Assembly (NCBI GenBank): GCA_012728655.1
Contig: JAAYEQ010000067.1
Span: forward strand, 1 to 52,226
From: Syntrophomonadaceae bacterium
GTDB taxonomy: Bacteria; Bacillota; Syntrophomonadia; Syntrophomonadales; DTU052
Direction of reading: 5' to 3'
Length of the DNA: 52,226 bases
The notes beneath the pieces were generated by a model, which made no database searches, was not told the origin of the DNA, and saw nothing but the letters and a program-made list of their open reading frames with translations. Shown here piece after piece: positions 27,225 to 35,683 of the stretch (position 1 is its first letter; each line of letters opens with the position of its first letter). The position numbers were made by a program, and so were the translations under genes.

Positions 27225-28985
27225 TTACTTAATTATGGTTTTTATGTTAAGTTCTTTAAGCTGTTCCTCTCTTACCGTTGAAGGCGCATGGGTCATGGGA
27301 CAGGAGGCGCTTTGGGTCTTGGGGAACGCGATCACATCCCGGATGGAGTCACGCTTGGCCATCAGCATTATCAGCCGGTCCAGCCCGAAGGCGATACCAC
27401 CGTGCGGAGGAGCCCCGTACTCAAAAGCCTCCAGCATATACCCAAACTTGTCGGCTACCTCTTCTGCGGTCAATCCCAGCAGGGCGAACATCTTATCCTG
27501 CAGCGTTCGGGAATGGATACGAATACTCCCCCCGCCGATCTCGGTCCCGTTCAAAACCAGATCATAGGCTCGGGCCTTGGCCGATTGGGGCGCAGCCTCC
27601 AACTGTTCGGGATCCTGCGGGGAGGTGAAGGGATGATGCACGGCTATATACCGCTTCTCCTCCTCGTCCCATTCCAGCAAGGGGAAGTCGGTAACCCAAA
27701 CAAAGCTTAAGGCATCTTCGTCGATAAGCTGCAATCTCCGGCCGAGCTCAAGCCTGATTCCTCCGAGAACCCGGGCCACCGTATCTTCGAAGTCGGCGCA
27801 GAACAGGAGCAAATCGCCGGGTTTCGCCTCCAGACGGGAGGCAATACCATCCAGCTCTTCAGGGCTGATAAACTTGATGATCGGCGACTTCATGCCTTCG
27901 TCGGTAACCTGTATCCAGGCCAAACCTCTGGCCCCGAGGTCAATTGCCAGCTTAACCAGATCGTCAATCTCCTTGCGCGACATGGATGCACAACCCTGGG
28001 CGTTGATGGCTCTGACCACGCCCCCGCTGTTGATGGCGGTAGCGAAAACCTTGAATTCCGATTCCCGCAGCAGGTCGGTAAGATCCTGAATGACCAGCCC
28101 GAAACGCAGATCGGGTTTATCGGTCCCATAAAACTTCATGGCCTCGTCATAGGTCATCCGGGGGAAGGGAACGGAGATCTGCCGGCCGATACCATCGGCA
28201 AAGGCTCGAGCCAGCATGGACTCCGTCAGTTCCATGATGTCCTCTTCGTCGATAAAGGACATCTCGATATCCAACTGAGTAAACTCGGGCTGGCGGTCGG
28301 CTCTTAAGTCCTCATCCCGGAAACACCTGGCCACCTGGTAGTATTTCTCAATCCCGGCCACCATCAGGATCTGTTTGAATATCTGGGGGGACTGAGGCAA
28401 GGCATAAAACTCCCCAGGATGTATACGGCTGGGGACCAGATAATCCCGAGCTCCCTCCGGTGAGCTTTTCGTCAGAATGGGGGTTTCAATCTCCAGGAAT
28501 CCGCGTTCATCCAGGAAATTGCGCAGCGATTTAATCACCCGGTGGCGCAGCACCATGTTGTTTTTCATCTCCTGGCGCCGGAGATCGAGATACCGGTAGC
28601 GAAGCCGCAGGATTTCATCAACTTGAATGTTATCCTCCAGGTAGAAGGGAGGGGTCTTGGCGGTATTCAACAACTCGAGTTCCGAGGCGTAAACCTCGAT
28701 TTCACCGGTAGGCAGGTTCGGGTTGACGGTGCCTTCGGGCCGCATTCTCACCGTCCCGGCAACGGCAATGACATACTCGTTGCGGATCCTTTCGGCCAAT
28801 TCAAAGGCCGGTCTGCTGATTTCAGGGTTAAACACCACCTGTACCAGTCCCGAGCGATCCCGCAGGTCCACAAAAATCAGTCCTCCATGGTCACGGCGGG
28901 TATTGACCCATCCGGTAAGTACAACCGGATGTCCGGCCATACCGGGGTTGAGCTCCTGAATCGTATGAGTTCTCTTTAATGCCAT
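27225..28985 (-). CDS. aspS: Aspartyl-tRNA synthetase
   Basis: AspRS charges tRNA-Asp. The 586-residue bacterial-type class II enzyme has an anticodon-binding OB-fold ([26 protein letters not shown]), motif 2 [20 protein letters not shown], the inserted GAD domain and motif 3 [13 protein letters not shown]. The ATG follows AAGGAGG. It is 14 bases below hisS and cotranscribed with it, probably under the upstream T-box. Whether it also charges tRNA-Asn cannot be decided here; no asnS is in the window. Confidence 0.97.
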   Translation of the reverse strand: MALKRTHTIQELNPGMAGHPVVLTGWVNTRRDHGGLIFVDLRDRSGLVQVVFNPEISRPAFELAERIRNEYVIAVAGTVRMRPEGTVNPNLPTGEIEVYASELELLNTAKTPPFYLEDNIQVDEILRLRYRYLDLRRQEMKNNMVLRHRVIKSLRNFLDERGFLEIETPILTKSSPEGARDYLVPSRIHPGEFYALPQSPQIFKQILMVAGIEKYYQVARCFRDEDLRADRQPEFTQLDIEMSFIDEEDIMELTESMLARAFADGIGRQISVPFPRMTYDEAMKFYGTDKPDLRFGLVIQDLTDLLRESEFKVFATAINSGGVVRAINAQGCASMSRKEIDDLVKLAIDLGARGLAWIQVTDEGMKSPIIKFISPEELDGIASRLEAKPGDLLLFCADFEDTVARVLGGIRLELGRRLQLIDEDALSFVWVTDFPLLEWDEEEKRYIAVHHPFTSPQDPEQLEAAPQSAKARAYDLVLNGTEIGGGSIRIHSRTLQDKMFALLGLTAEEVADKFGYMLEAFEYGAPPHGGIAFGLDRLIMLMAKRDSIRDVIAFPKTQSASCPMTHAPSTVREEQLKELNIKTIIK

Positions 28986-28999
28986 TTTTATAATCCTCC

Positions 29000-30271
29000 T
29001 TAAGGTGTGACCAAAATGGACTTAATTCTGTCAATAATCTGGCTCGAGGGGACCTCCTGCTGTTCCTGGCGCCTCATGTCTCGCAGCACATAAGAATCGT
29101 TCCTGATTTCTTCCTCCCCGATAACTACCACCAGGCGCGCTTCACTTTTACCGGCATACTTCATCTGCGCCTTGAGGCTTCTATCCATATAATCCTTGTC
29201 GGCTTTGATCCCCGCCAGGCGGAGCCGATCCAGCAAGAGACAGGCCTGGGTATCATATTCCCGGTCGGCGACGGCCACAAATACCTCCATCGCCGGTGGT
29301 CTGGTGAAGATTCCGGAATCCTGTTTGAGGGCCGCCAGCAGCAGACGTTCCAGTCCGATGGCAAAACCGATGCCGGGGGTAGGCGGTCCGCCGCACTGCT
29401 CAATGAGGCCGTCATACCTCCCGCCGCCGCCAACGGCGGCCTGAGCCCCCAAACCCGGTACCAGCAGTTCGAAAGCGGTATTGGTATAGTAATCGAGCCC
29501 CCGCACCAGCCGGGAATCGATCACATAATCGATTTTATAAACCGCCAGCATGTTCCGGACCTGTTCAAAGTGCTGCCCGCAGCGGTCGCAGAGGTAGCTG
29601 ATGATGGGGGGGATTTCTTTCACCACTTCCCGGCACCGAGGGGTCTTGCAGTCCAGAACCCGCAGCGGGTTCTTATCCATTCTCTGACGGCAGTCATGGC
29701 AGAGCTCGCCGGCCAGGGGGGCCAGGTATTGAAGCATTCGTTCCCGGTACAGGGGCCGGCAGTCGGGACAGCCGACGGTATTCAAATGCAGTTCGGCTTC
29801 CTTCACACCCAGCCTCTGAGCCATACGCACCAGCAGGGCAATCACTTCGGCATCCACATTCGGATCCCGGCTTCCGAACACCTCCAGGCCAAACTGATGA
29901 AACTGGCGATACCTGCCGGCCTGGGGGCGGTCATACCTGAACATGGGACCGATATAGTACCATTTGGTCGGTTGGGCCTGGTTGTAAACCCGGTGCTCAA
30001 TAAACGCCCGGGCACAGGGCGCAGTGCCTTCCGGCCTCAGGGTCAGACTGCGGTCCCCACGATCCATAAAGGTATACATCTCTTTCTGGACGATATCCGT
30101 GGAATCTCCAACCCCGCGTTCAAAAAGCTCGGTGTGTTCGAAGATGGGCAGGCGCACTTCGGAATAGCCGTATAATTCCGCCATCTGTCGCAGGGTGGTC
30201 TCCATGGTTTGCCACCAGGGAGATTCGTCAGGCAGTATATCGTGGGTCCCTCTAGGTCCCGAGATTTCCAT
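29000..30271 (-). CDS. hisS: Histidyl-tRNA synthetase
   Basis: HisRS charges tRNA-His. It starts with the family's PRGTHDILP, motif 2 region [16 protein letters not shown], and the histidine-specific [15 protein letters not shown]. An insertion between residues 160 and 240 carries pairs of cysteines (CPDC, CHDC, CK, CR, CDRC), a conserved feature of the bacterial form that suggests a metal site. Length is 423 residues. The ATG follows CGGAGGAA. It lies between hemZ and aspS. Confidence 0.97.
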   Translation of the reverse strand: MEISGPRGTHDILPDESPWWQTMETTLRQMAELYGYSEVRLPIFEHTELFERGVGDSTDIVQKEMYTFMDRGDRSLTLRPEGTAPCARAFIEHRVYNQAQPTKWYYIGPMFRYDRPQAGRYRQFHQFGLEVFGSRDPNVDAEVIALLVRMAQRLGVKEAELHLNTVGCPDCRPLYRERMLQYLAPLAGELCHDCRQRMDKNPLRVLDCKTPRCREVVKEIPPIISYLCDRCGQHFEQVRNMLAVYKIDYVIDSRLVRGLDYYTNTAFELLVPGLGAQAAVGGGGRYDGLIEQCGGPPTPGIGFAIGLERLLLAALKQDSGIFTRPPAMEVFVAVADREYDTQACLLLDRLRLAGIKADKDYMDRSLKAQMKYAGKSEARLVVVIGEEEIRNDSYVLRDMRRQEQQEVPSSQIIDRIKSILVTP

Positions 30272-30325
30272 TTTTATTCCTCCGGTTCACTATGCTGGAT
30301 TTGCCGAAAAACGCTAGATTTAATT

Positions 30326-31765
30326 CTAGGATAAGGCCCTAAGCTTGTCAACTTGGGCTTTTATCAGCTCTTCCACCCTTTTGATGTAGGCCGCCGGGTC
30401 CTTGGGATAGTGTAAAGTGGTCAGCTTCCAGGTGTGCGGGTCCACATATTTGCTGGCCGCACCCCCACCCATTCCGATAATGGTCTGCCGTTCCTCAATA
30501 ACCCGGATGTTGTATATGCTGAAGCACCCGGGAAGGGCGTAGCCGATATTCTCCTGGTTGCCGGTCATGTACTTTTGACGGTAAAGATAGTAGGACAGGT
30601 ATCCGGCGGAGGCCATAATGCTCCCGGTATCGGTGCCGATATCGGCCTCGTTTTGCTCGATAGCCGCCTCCTGCATCTGCCAGACTGAACCTCGTTTCCA
30701 GGCCAGGTGATGAACGGTTATGCTCTCAGGCTTAAGCCGTATTACCTCCTGCAGGCTGTTCTCGAATTCAGCCGCCCCCTCGCCCGGCAACCCGACAATC
30801 AAATCCATATTGATATGCTTGATACCTGCGGAACGGACCAGTTCATATCCCGACCTCACCATCTTGACGGTATGCCGCCTGCCGACCCGGATCAAGGTCT
30901 CATCGTTCATGGTCTGGGGGTTGACACACATGCGGTTTACTCCCCCCGCAGCCAAAAGCTGTAGCACTTCGCCGCTCAGGGTATCAGGACGGCCCGCTTC
31001 CACCGTAAACTCGGTGCCCGATCCCAAATAGTACCGGTTTAAAACATCGAGCAGCTTTTCCCACTGCGTTAGGCTCAAGACCGTCGGCGTACCCCCGCCT
31101 ACATATAGGTTGTCAACCGTAAGGTCCAACTCCTTAAGAGCCTGGCCGATGCGGCTCAGCTCCAGCAGCAGAGCGGAGAAGAACTCATCCAGACCGGGCC
31201 GGTGCTCCAGCGGGTAAGCCGGGAAGGAGCAGTAATGACAGCGGGTGGGGCAATAGGGAATGCCGATGTAGACCCCCACACAGCTTTTGACCTGTTCCGG
31301 GTTAAGCAGATAAGGCCGGTTCCTTAGGGCCACTTCCGTCAGCAGCCCCGCTTTTTGGGGTTCGACCAGGTATTTGTCCCTGAGTTCCTTTTGTATCTCC
31401 TCCTCCTGATAACCGTTATCCAGGTAGCGGTGAACCAGCTTGGTCGGCCTGACCCCGGTAAGAATGCCATAGGGGCTGGGGTTCATGGAGGTGGCTTCCA
31501 TCAGCAAGCGGTATGTGAAAGCACGTACCTCTCTTTTCACCTCTCCGAGCTCATCGGTGAAAATGCGGCTCTGCCCGGTTTTTTTAAGCAGCCCCTGCAG
31601 CTCTCCGGCAATTTCCAGGTACCCCGGACCTTCCTTTACCCGTATATCCACCTTGAGGTCGGTTTTGACCGGCTCGTAAGTCACCCGGCACCGGGGGAAA
31701 AAAAGCCGTATAATTTCATGTATTCCGCCATCGTAACCCCTGCTCACCTGCAGACCAATCAGCAT
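30326..31765 (-). CDS. hemZ: HemZ-type radical SAM protein (coproporphyrinogen dehydrogenase-like)
   Basis: HemZ proteins are HemN-like radical SAM enzymes of the Bacillus/Clostridia. The iron-sulfur motif CPTRCHYCSF (Cys172, 176, 179) is followed by NLYVGGGTPTVLS and MDLIVGLPGE, with an N-terminal domain ending NPSPYGILTGVRPTKLVH. The frame is open to a TTG at 31870, but the ATG at 31765 follows GGTGGTGAG and gives the expected start MLIGLQVSRGYDGGI. About 479 residues. The gene is first in a likely hemZ-hisS-aspS operon below a T-box leader. A role in heme synthesis is assumed from the family. Confidence 0.9.
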   Translation of the reverse strand: MLIGLQVSRGYDGGIHEIIRLFFPRCRVTYEPVKTDLKVDIRVKEGPGYLEIAGELQGLLKKTGQSRIFTDELGEVKREVRAFTYRLLMEATSMNPSPYGILTGVRPTKLVHRYLDNGYQEEEIQKELRDKYLVEPQKAGLLTEVALRNRPYLLNPEQVKSCVGVYIGIPYCPTRCHYCSFPAYPLEHRPGLDEFFSALLLELSRIGQALKELDLTVDNLYVGGGTPTVLSLTQWEKLLDVLNRYYLGSGTEFTVEAGRPDTLSGEVLQLLAAGGVNRMCVNPQTMNDETLIRVGRRHTVKMVRSGYELVRSAGIKHINMDLIVGLPGEGAAEFENSLQEVIRLKPESITVHHLAWKRGSVWQMQEAAIEQNEADIGTDTGSIMASAGYLSYYLYRQKYMTGNQENIGYALPGCFSIYNIRVIEERQTIIGMGGGAASKYVDPHTWKLTTLHYPKDPAAYIKRVEELIKAQVDKLRALS

Positions 31766-31920
31766 ATGCTCACCACCGGATCGTTGTGATCTCCTTATCA
31801 TTTTAACCTTATTGTCGCCTGGTTTCGTTTTAATTGATGACCCAAATCGATTGGAAATCGCAGACCCCAAATATTCAGTTGTAATAAGCTTATCCCCTCC
31901 TTCCTTGACAGCACCATGGC

Positions 31921-32024
31921 AAAAACAAAACCCCTCATCCCCAAGGGACGAGAGGTTGGTTTTCCCGCGGTACCACCCTTATTGGTACAATGTACCCCGC
32001 TCTTAAGGGTACGGGATTACCATC
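31921..32024 (-). promoter_or_regulatory. Second T-box antiterminator/terminator module
   Basis: A second perfect T-box word AAGGGTGGTACCGCG (31980-31966) lies 101 bases below the first. It is preceded by a stem III-like hairpin (GTACCC with GGGGTAC) and followed by a terminator stem (AACCTCTC with GAGGGGTT) and T-rich TTTTGTTTTT. There is no room for a stem I, so this unit is a duplicate of only the 3' half of the leader. A message must probably pass both terminators to reach hemZ-hisS-aspS. Confidence 0.85.
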
Positions 32025-32306
32025 AAAAAAGCCTTTCTCCTCAAGGGACGAAAGGCTTGTTCCTTCCGCGGTACCACCCTTGTTGACCAGGGTCCGCTTA
32101 TTCAAGGTACGAGATGGTCGATCCGATACCCCCTTCCTTTTAACGGTGGAAGTTCCGCCCGCACCTACTTGCCATCTTTGATGGTTTCAGCTGGGAGTTC
32201 CAAAGGGAACTTCAGCCCGTTCCTTTTGGAGATGCTTTCAGTCGCGGCATCTCCTCCCTGTAAAAAGTACCCCGAGCCTACTTTCCTTTGTCATCACTTC
32301 TGTTGA
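32025..32306 (-). promoter_or_regulatory. T-box riboswitch leader upstream of hemZ-hisS-aspS
   Basis: This is a full T-box leader that senses uncharged tRNA. The T-box word AAGGGTGGTACCGCG (32081-32067) precedes terminator stem AGCCTTTC/GAAAGGCT and six T (to 32025). Stem I is upstream: CAAAGG pairs with CCTTTG and GGCTCG with CGGGCT. Between them is a specifier loop with AAAGTA on the 5' side and GAAGTTC on the 3' side. In my fold the specifier would be GTT or TTC, not a His or Asp codon, although the downstream genes include hisS and aspS. The T-box identity is firm; the amino acid is not. Confidence 0.92.
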
Positions 32307-32322
32307 TATATAGTTATGCTAA

Positions 32323-32352
32323 ATGATAGCACAAGACCGGTTATCAAGTAAA
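32323..32352 (-). promoter_or_regulatory. Candidate promoter of the T-box operon
   Basis: On the minus strand TTTACT (32352-32347) and TATCAT (32328-32323) are 18 bases apart, with a TG one base before the -10 (extended -10). A second option, TTGTGC-N16-TATATA, lies slightly downstream. Both would start transcription just before stem I. Confidence 0.45.
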
Positions 32353-32398
32353 CAGTTTTGTGAACCGCCCTTTAAGGGGTGAGCTTTCGGTTCCATTA

Positions 32399-33025
32399 TT
32401 ACAAAAACGGGTTGTGCTTTCTTTCAAAACCAATGGTAGTCGGCTGCATGTGGCCCGGGTAGACGATGACGTCATCGTCAAGGCACATCAGCTTTTCCTT
32501 AATCGAATTGATCAGGGTCTTGTAGGATCCTCCCGGGAAATCCGTGCGGCCGATGGAGCCCGCGAACAATGTATCCCCGGAGAATAAGATATTGCCGGTT
32601 TTCAAACAGATACCGCCGGGCGTATGACCGGGGGTATGAATTACCTCCAGTTCGATGGTGGTACCGATCTTGATGATATCGCCGTCTTTCAGCAGGCGGC
32701 TGGCGGGAGGACTGGTAATCCTTCGCCCCATAAGCATGGAAAAATTGGCAGCCGCACTGGTCAGCATCTTGGCGTCGGCTTCATGTATCAGGATATCGGC
32801 ACCGGTAGCTTCTTTAATTCTGGCATTGGCCCCGATATGATCAATATGACCGTGGGTGTTGATAATGTACTTGATCTTCAGGTTTTCCTCCCTGATGATC
32901 CGCAGTATGGCTTCGGCGCCGGCACCGGGATCGATGACGGCCCCCTCTCTGGTTTCTTCGCACCCGATGATATAACAATTGGCCCCCATGCCGCCGCCGT
33001 CCAGGCCTCGTAAAATCATGAACAA
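32399..33025 (-). CDS. Metallo-beta-lactamase-fold hydrolase (glyoxalase II-like)
   Basis: The 208-residue protein has the metal-binding THGHIDH (57-63), a later HTPGHTPGG, SGDTLFAGSIGRTDFPGG and a closing VYPGHMQPTTIGFE. This is the small hydroxyacylglutathione-hydrolase-like group found beside relA-dtd in Clostridia. Glutathione is unusual in such organisms, so the natural substrate is likely another thioester or is unknown. It begins about 15 bases below the dtd stop. The start could be TTG (33025, 5 bases from GGGAGG) or ATG (33019). Confidence 0.88.
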   Translation of the reverse strand: MFMILRGLDGGGMGANCYIIGCEETREGAVIDPGAGAEAILRIIREENLKIKYIINTHGHIDHIGANARIKEATGADILIHEADAKMLTSAAANFSMLMGRRITSPPASRLLKDGDIIKIGTTIELEVIHTPGHTPGGICLKTGNILFSGDTLFAGSIGRTDFPGGSYKTLINSIKEKLMCLDDDVIVYPGHMQPTTIGFERKHNPFL

Positions 33026-33040
33026 TAAACCTCCCTCGTT

Positions 33041-33484
33041 TTATGCTCGACTGTCCAGTATTATCGTGCAGGGGCCGTCATTGATAATTTTTACGATCAT
33101 ATGGGCCCCAAATTCACCGGTCTCAACCGGGATTCCCCGCTGAAGCATCTGCTCCTTAACCCGGTTAAAGAGGGGTTCTCCCAATTCCGGAGGAGCCGCT
33201 TCCATAAAATTGGGCCGGCGACCCTTGCGGGCATCACCATACAGTGTAAATTGGGGCACTGCCAACACCGCACCCCCGATATCGGACACCGAACGATTCA
33301 TCTTGCCGGCCTCGTCTTCAAATATTCTCAGGTTGACAATTTTATCGGCGATAAAATCCGCATCTTTGGTGGTATCATCTCTGCCCACCCCGATTAAAAC
33401 CACCAATCCCTGCCGGATGGCCCCGCAGATTCTTTCACCGACCAGAACCTGCCCTTCAATGACTCGCTGTACTACTGCTTTCAT
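33041..33484 (-). CDS. dtd: D-aminoacyl-tRNA deacylase
   Basis: Dtd removes D-amino acids mis-attached to tRNA. The sequence shows MKAVVQRV at the start, AVPQFTLYGDARKGRRPNF and NDGPCTIILDS near the end. The usual SQFTL is PQFTL here, a small deviation; the C-terminal NxGP motif is intact. The ATG at 33484 follows the GAGGA that overlaps the relA stop at close spacing; a TTG at 33493 overlapping that stop is an alternative. It belongs to the relA-dtd operon. Confidence 0.94.
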   Translation of the reverse strand: MKAVVQRVIEGQVLVGERICGAIRQGLVVLIGVGRDDTTKDADFIADKIVNLRIFEDEAGKMNRSVSDIGGAVLAVPQFTLYGDARKGRRPNFMEAAPPELGEPLFNRVKEQMLQRGIPVETGEFGAHMIVKIINDGPCTIILDSRA

Positions 33485-33489
33485 ATTCC

Positions 33490-35667
33490 TCAATGATGAG
33501 TGGTCGGTACCACCCTTTTAACCTCCACCACGTCTTTTACTTTGCTGATCCGCTGCATAATAGCCTGCAGGTGATCCAAATCCTTGATCTGCAGCTTCAA
33601 ATTGATGGTGGCCATTGAATTGCGGGTAGCTCTTGAAAACACCGAATGCAAGGTAATATGCGCATCGGCAATGACGGTCACCACATCCGCCGTCAGGCGG
33701 GCTCTGTCAATGGCGGTAACCTCAATCTCCACCATGTAAAACGTCGGGTTGGCCGAGACCCAGTCAACCTCAACTATCCGATCCGCCTCCGTACGGGCAT
33801 GAGCCTTGATATTGGGGCAATCAACCCGGTGGACGGAAACCCCTTTGCCTCGGGTGATGTATCCCACTATTTCATCACCGGGAAGAGGGTTGCAGCAGTG
33901 AGAGAGGCGAGCCACAACATCCTCCACCCCTTTGACCCGCACTGCGGTTGAAGGCTTATCCCGGTGCAGTTGCCCGCTGCTTTTGGGGGCGGGAGAGACG
34001 AGAAGTTCATCAATCTTTTTCTCCGGGAAGTACTCCTCCTTAAGCTTGCCGATAACCTGGTTGGCGGTGATCACACCGTCCCCGATGGCGGCGTAGAGGT
34101 CCTCCGCCCGGTTGAAGCTGAACTTGGAAGCGATCTCATCCAGTCTTTCCTCTTTGAGGAATTCCTTGGCGTCCAGATGGTTGCGCTTAAGCTCAAGTTC
34201 CAGGCTGTCCCGGCCTTTGATAATGTTCTCCTGCCGCTTTTCTTTTTTAAACCAGGCTTTGATCCGGCTCTTGGCCTGGGAGGTCTTCACAAAATTCAGC
34301 CAATCACGGCTGGGACCGTTGGACTGCTTGGAAGTCAGGATTTCAACAATGTCGCCGTTCTTTAACTTGTATTCCAGCGGAACTATGCGCCCGTTTACTT
34401 TGGCACCTATGCACCGGTGTCCCACCTCGGTATGCACCCGGTAGGCAAAGTCAACCGGGCAGGAATCGGCAGGCAGCTCGATCACATCGCCTTTGGGAGT
34501 GAACACAAAGACGGTGGCTGAAAACAGGTCGATTTTCAGTGATTCCATGAATTCCCGGGTATCCTTGACATCCTGCTGCCATTCCAGGGTCCTTCTTAGC
34601 CAGGCCAGTTTTTCGTCAAAGTCCTTGTCGCCCGGGGTGCCTTCTTTGTAACGCCAGTGGGCGGCAATGCCGTACTCCGCCGTCTGATGCATCTCCCAGG
34701 TTTTTATCTGCACCTCGAAAGGCTCTCCCCCCAGTCCGATTAAGGTGGTATGCAGTGACTGGTACATGTTGGGCTTGGGGGTGGCAATATAATCCTTGAA
34801 CCGCCCAGGGAGGGGCTTCCATTGGGTATGGATCACCCCCAGGATGGCATAGCATTCCCGCACCGAATTGACTATCACCCTGATGGCAATCTTGTCGTAG
34901 ATCTCATCCAGGTCCTTGCCCTGTTTCAGCATTTTGTTGTAAATCGAATACAGGTTTTTTGGCCTGCCGGCGATATCGGCTTCAATCCCCAAACGATCAA
35001 TACCGGCCCTGATCTGATCGATCAGGCTCTGCACGTACTGCTCTCTCTCTTTGCGTTTAACCTTGAGGCGGCGGACCAGTTCGTAATATACCTCCGGTTC
35101 CAGGTACCGGAGCGAGAGGTCCTCCAGTTCCCATTTGAAGCGGAAGATCCCGAGTCGATGAGCCAGAGGGGCGTAGATATCCAAGGTTTCCTGAGCTATC
35201 TCCCTCTGCTTCTGCGGGTTTTGGTACTTCAAGGTCCGCATGTTATGCAGCCGGTCCGCGAGTTTGATCAGGATCACCCTTATATCCTTGGCCATGGCCA
35301 AAAACATCTTACGGAGGTATTCGGCCTGCGCATCCTCTTTGGACTTGAACTCAATCCGGGACAGCTTGGTGACGCCGTCCACCAGCAGGGCGATCTCTTC
35401 CCCAAACGTCTTTTCAATTTCATCCAGGGATACACGGGTATCCTCAACCACATCATGCAGCAAAGCCGCCGCAATCGTCGTCACATCCAACCCCAGATCG
35501 GCCAATATATAAGCGGTTTCCAGCGGATGCTTGATGTATTCTTCCCCGGAAATCCGGTACTGCCCTTCATGAGCTTTGGCCGCAAAATGGTAAGCCTGCT
35601 CAACCACAGCAGTGTCTATGTCGGCATTATTCTGTTTCATGCGTTCCAACAATGCTGACAAATCCAT
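33490..35667 (-). CDS. relA: Bifunctional (p)ppGpp synthetase/hydrolase RelA/SpoT
   Basis: This enzyme makes and degrades the stringent-response alarmone. Order of domains: HD hydrolase (LLHDVVEDT, LADRLHNMRTL), synthetase (GRPKNLYSIYNKM, GRFKDYIATPKPNMYQSLHT, EIQIKT-like EVQIKTWEMH), TGS (VFVFTPKGDVIELP), a zinc-finger/helical part with SHCCNPLPGDEIVGYITRGKG, and a C-terminal ACT domain. Both catalytic parts look intact. The ATG at 35667 with AGGAG upstream is preferred over a TTG at 35694 that overlaps recJ. About 725 residues. It is followed by dtd. Confidence 0.96.
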   Translation of the reverse strand: MDLSALLERMKQNNADIDTAVVEQAYHFAAKAHEGQYRISGEEYIKHPLETAYILADLGLDVTTIAAALLHDVVEDTRVSLDEIEKTFGEEIALLVDGVTKLSRIEFKSKEDAQAEYLRKMFLAMAKDIRVILIKLADRLHNMRTLKYQNPQKQREIAQETLDIYAPLAHRLGIFRFKWELEDLSLRYLEPEVYYELVRRLKVKRKEREQYVQSLIDQIRAGIDRLGIEADIAGRPKNLYSIYNKMLKQGKDLDEIYDKIAIRVIVNSVRECYAILGVIHTQWKPLPGRFKDYIATPKPNMYQSLHTTLIGLGGEPFEVQIKTWEMHQTAEYGIAAHWRYKEGTPGDKDFDEKLAWLRRTLEWQQDVKDTREFMESLKIDLFSATVFVFTPKGDVIELPADSCPVDFAYRVHTEVGHRCIGAKVNGRIVPLEYKLKNGDIVEILTSKQSNGPSRDWLNFVKTSQAKSRIKAWFKKEKRQENIIKGRDSLELELKRNHLDAKEFLKEERLDEIASKFSFNRAEDLYAAIGDGVITANQVIGKLKEEYFPEKKIDELLVSPAPKSSGQLHRDKPSTAVRVKGVEDVVARLSHCCNPLPGDEIVGYITRGKGVSVHRVDCPNIKAHARTEADRIVEVDWVSANPTFYMVEIEVTAIDRARLTADVVTVIADAHITLHSVFSRATRNSMATINLKLQIKDLDHLQAIMQRISKVKDVVEVKRVVPTTHH

Positions 35668-35683
35668 GCCCAAACCACTCCTG

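Noticed and set aside
31766-31870. HemZ start at the TTG at 31870
   Set aside because: It lies too far (over 20 bases) from the purine-rich tract and adds 35 residues not expected in HemZ; the ATG at 31765 has its own site.
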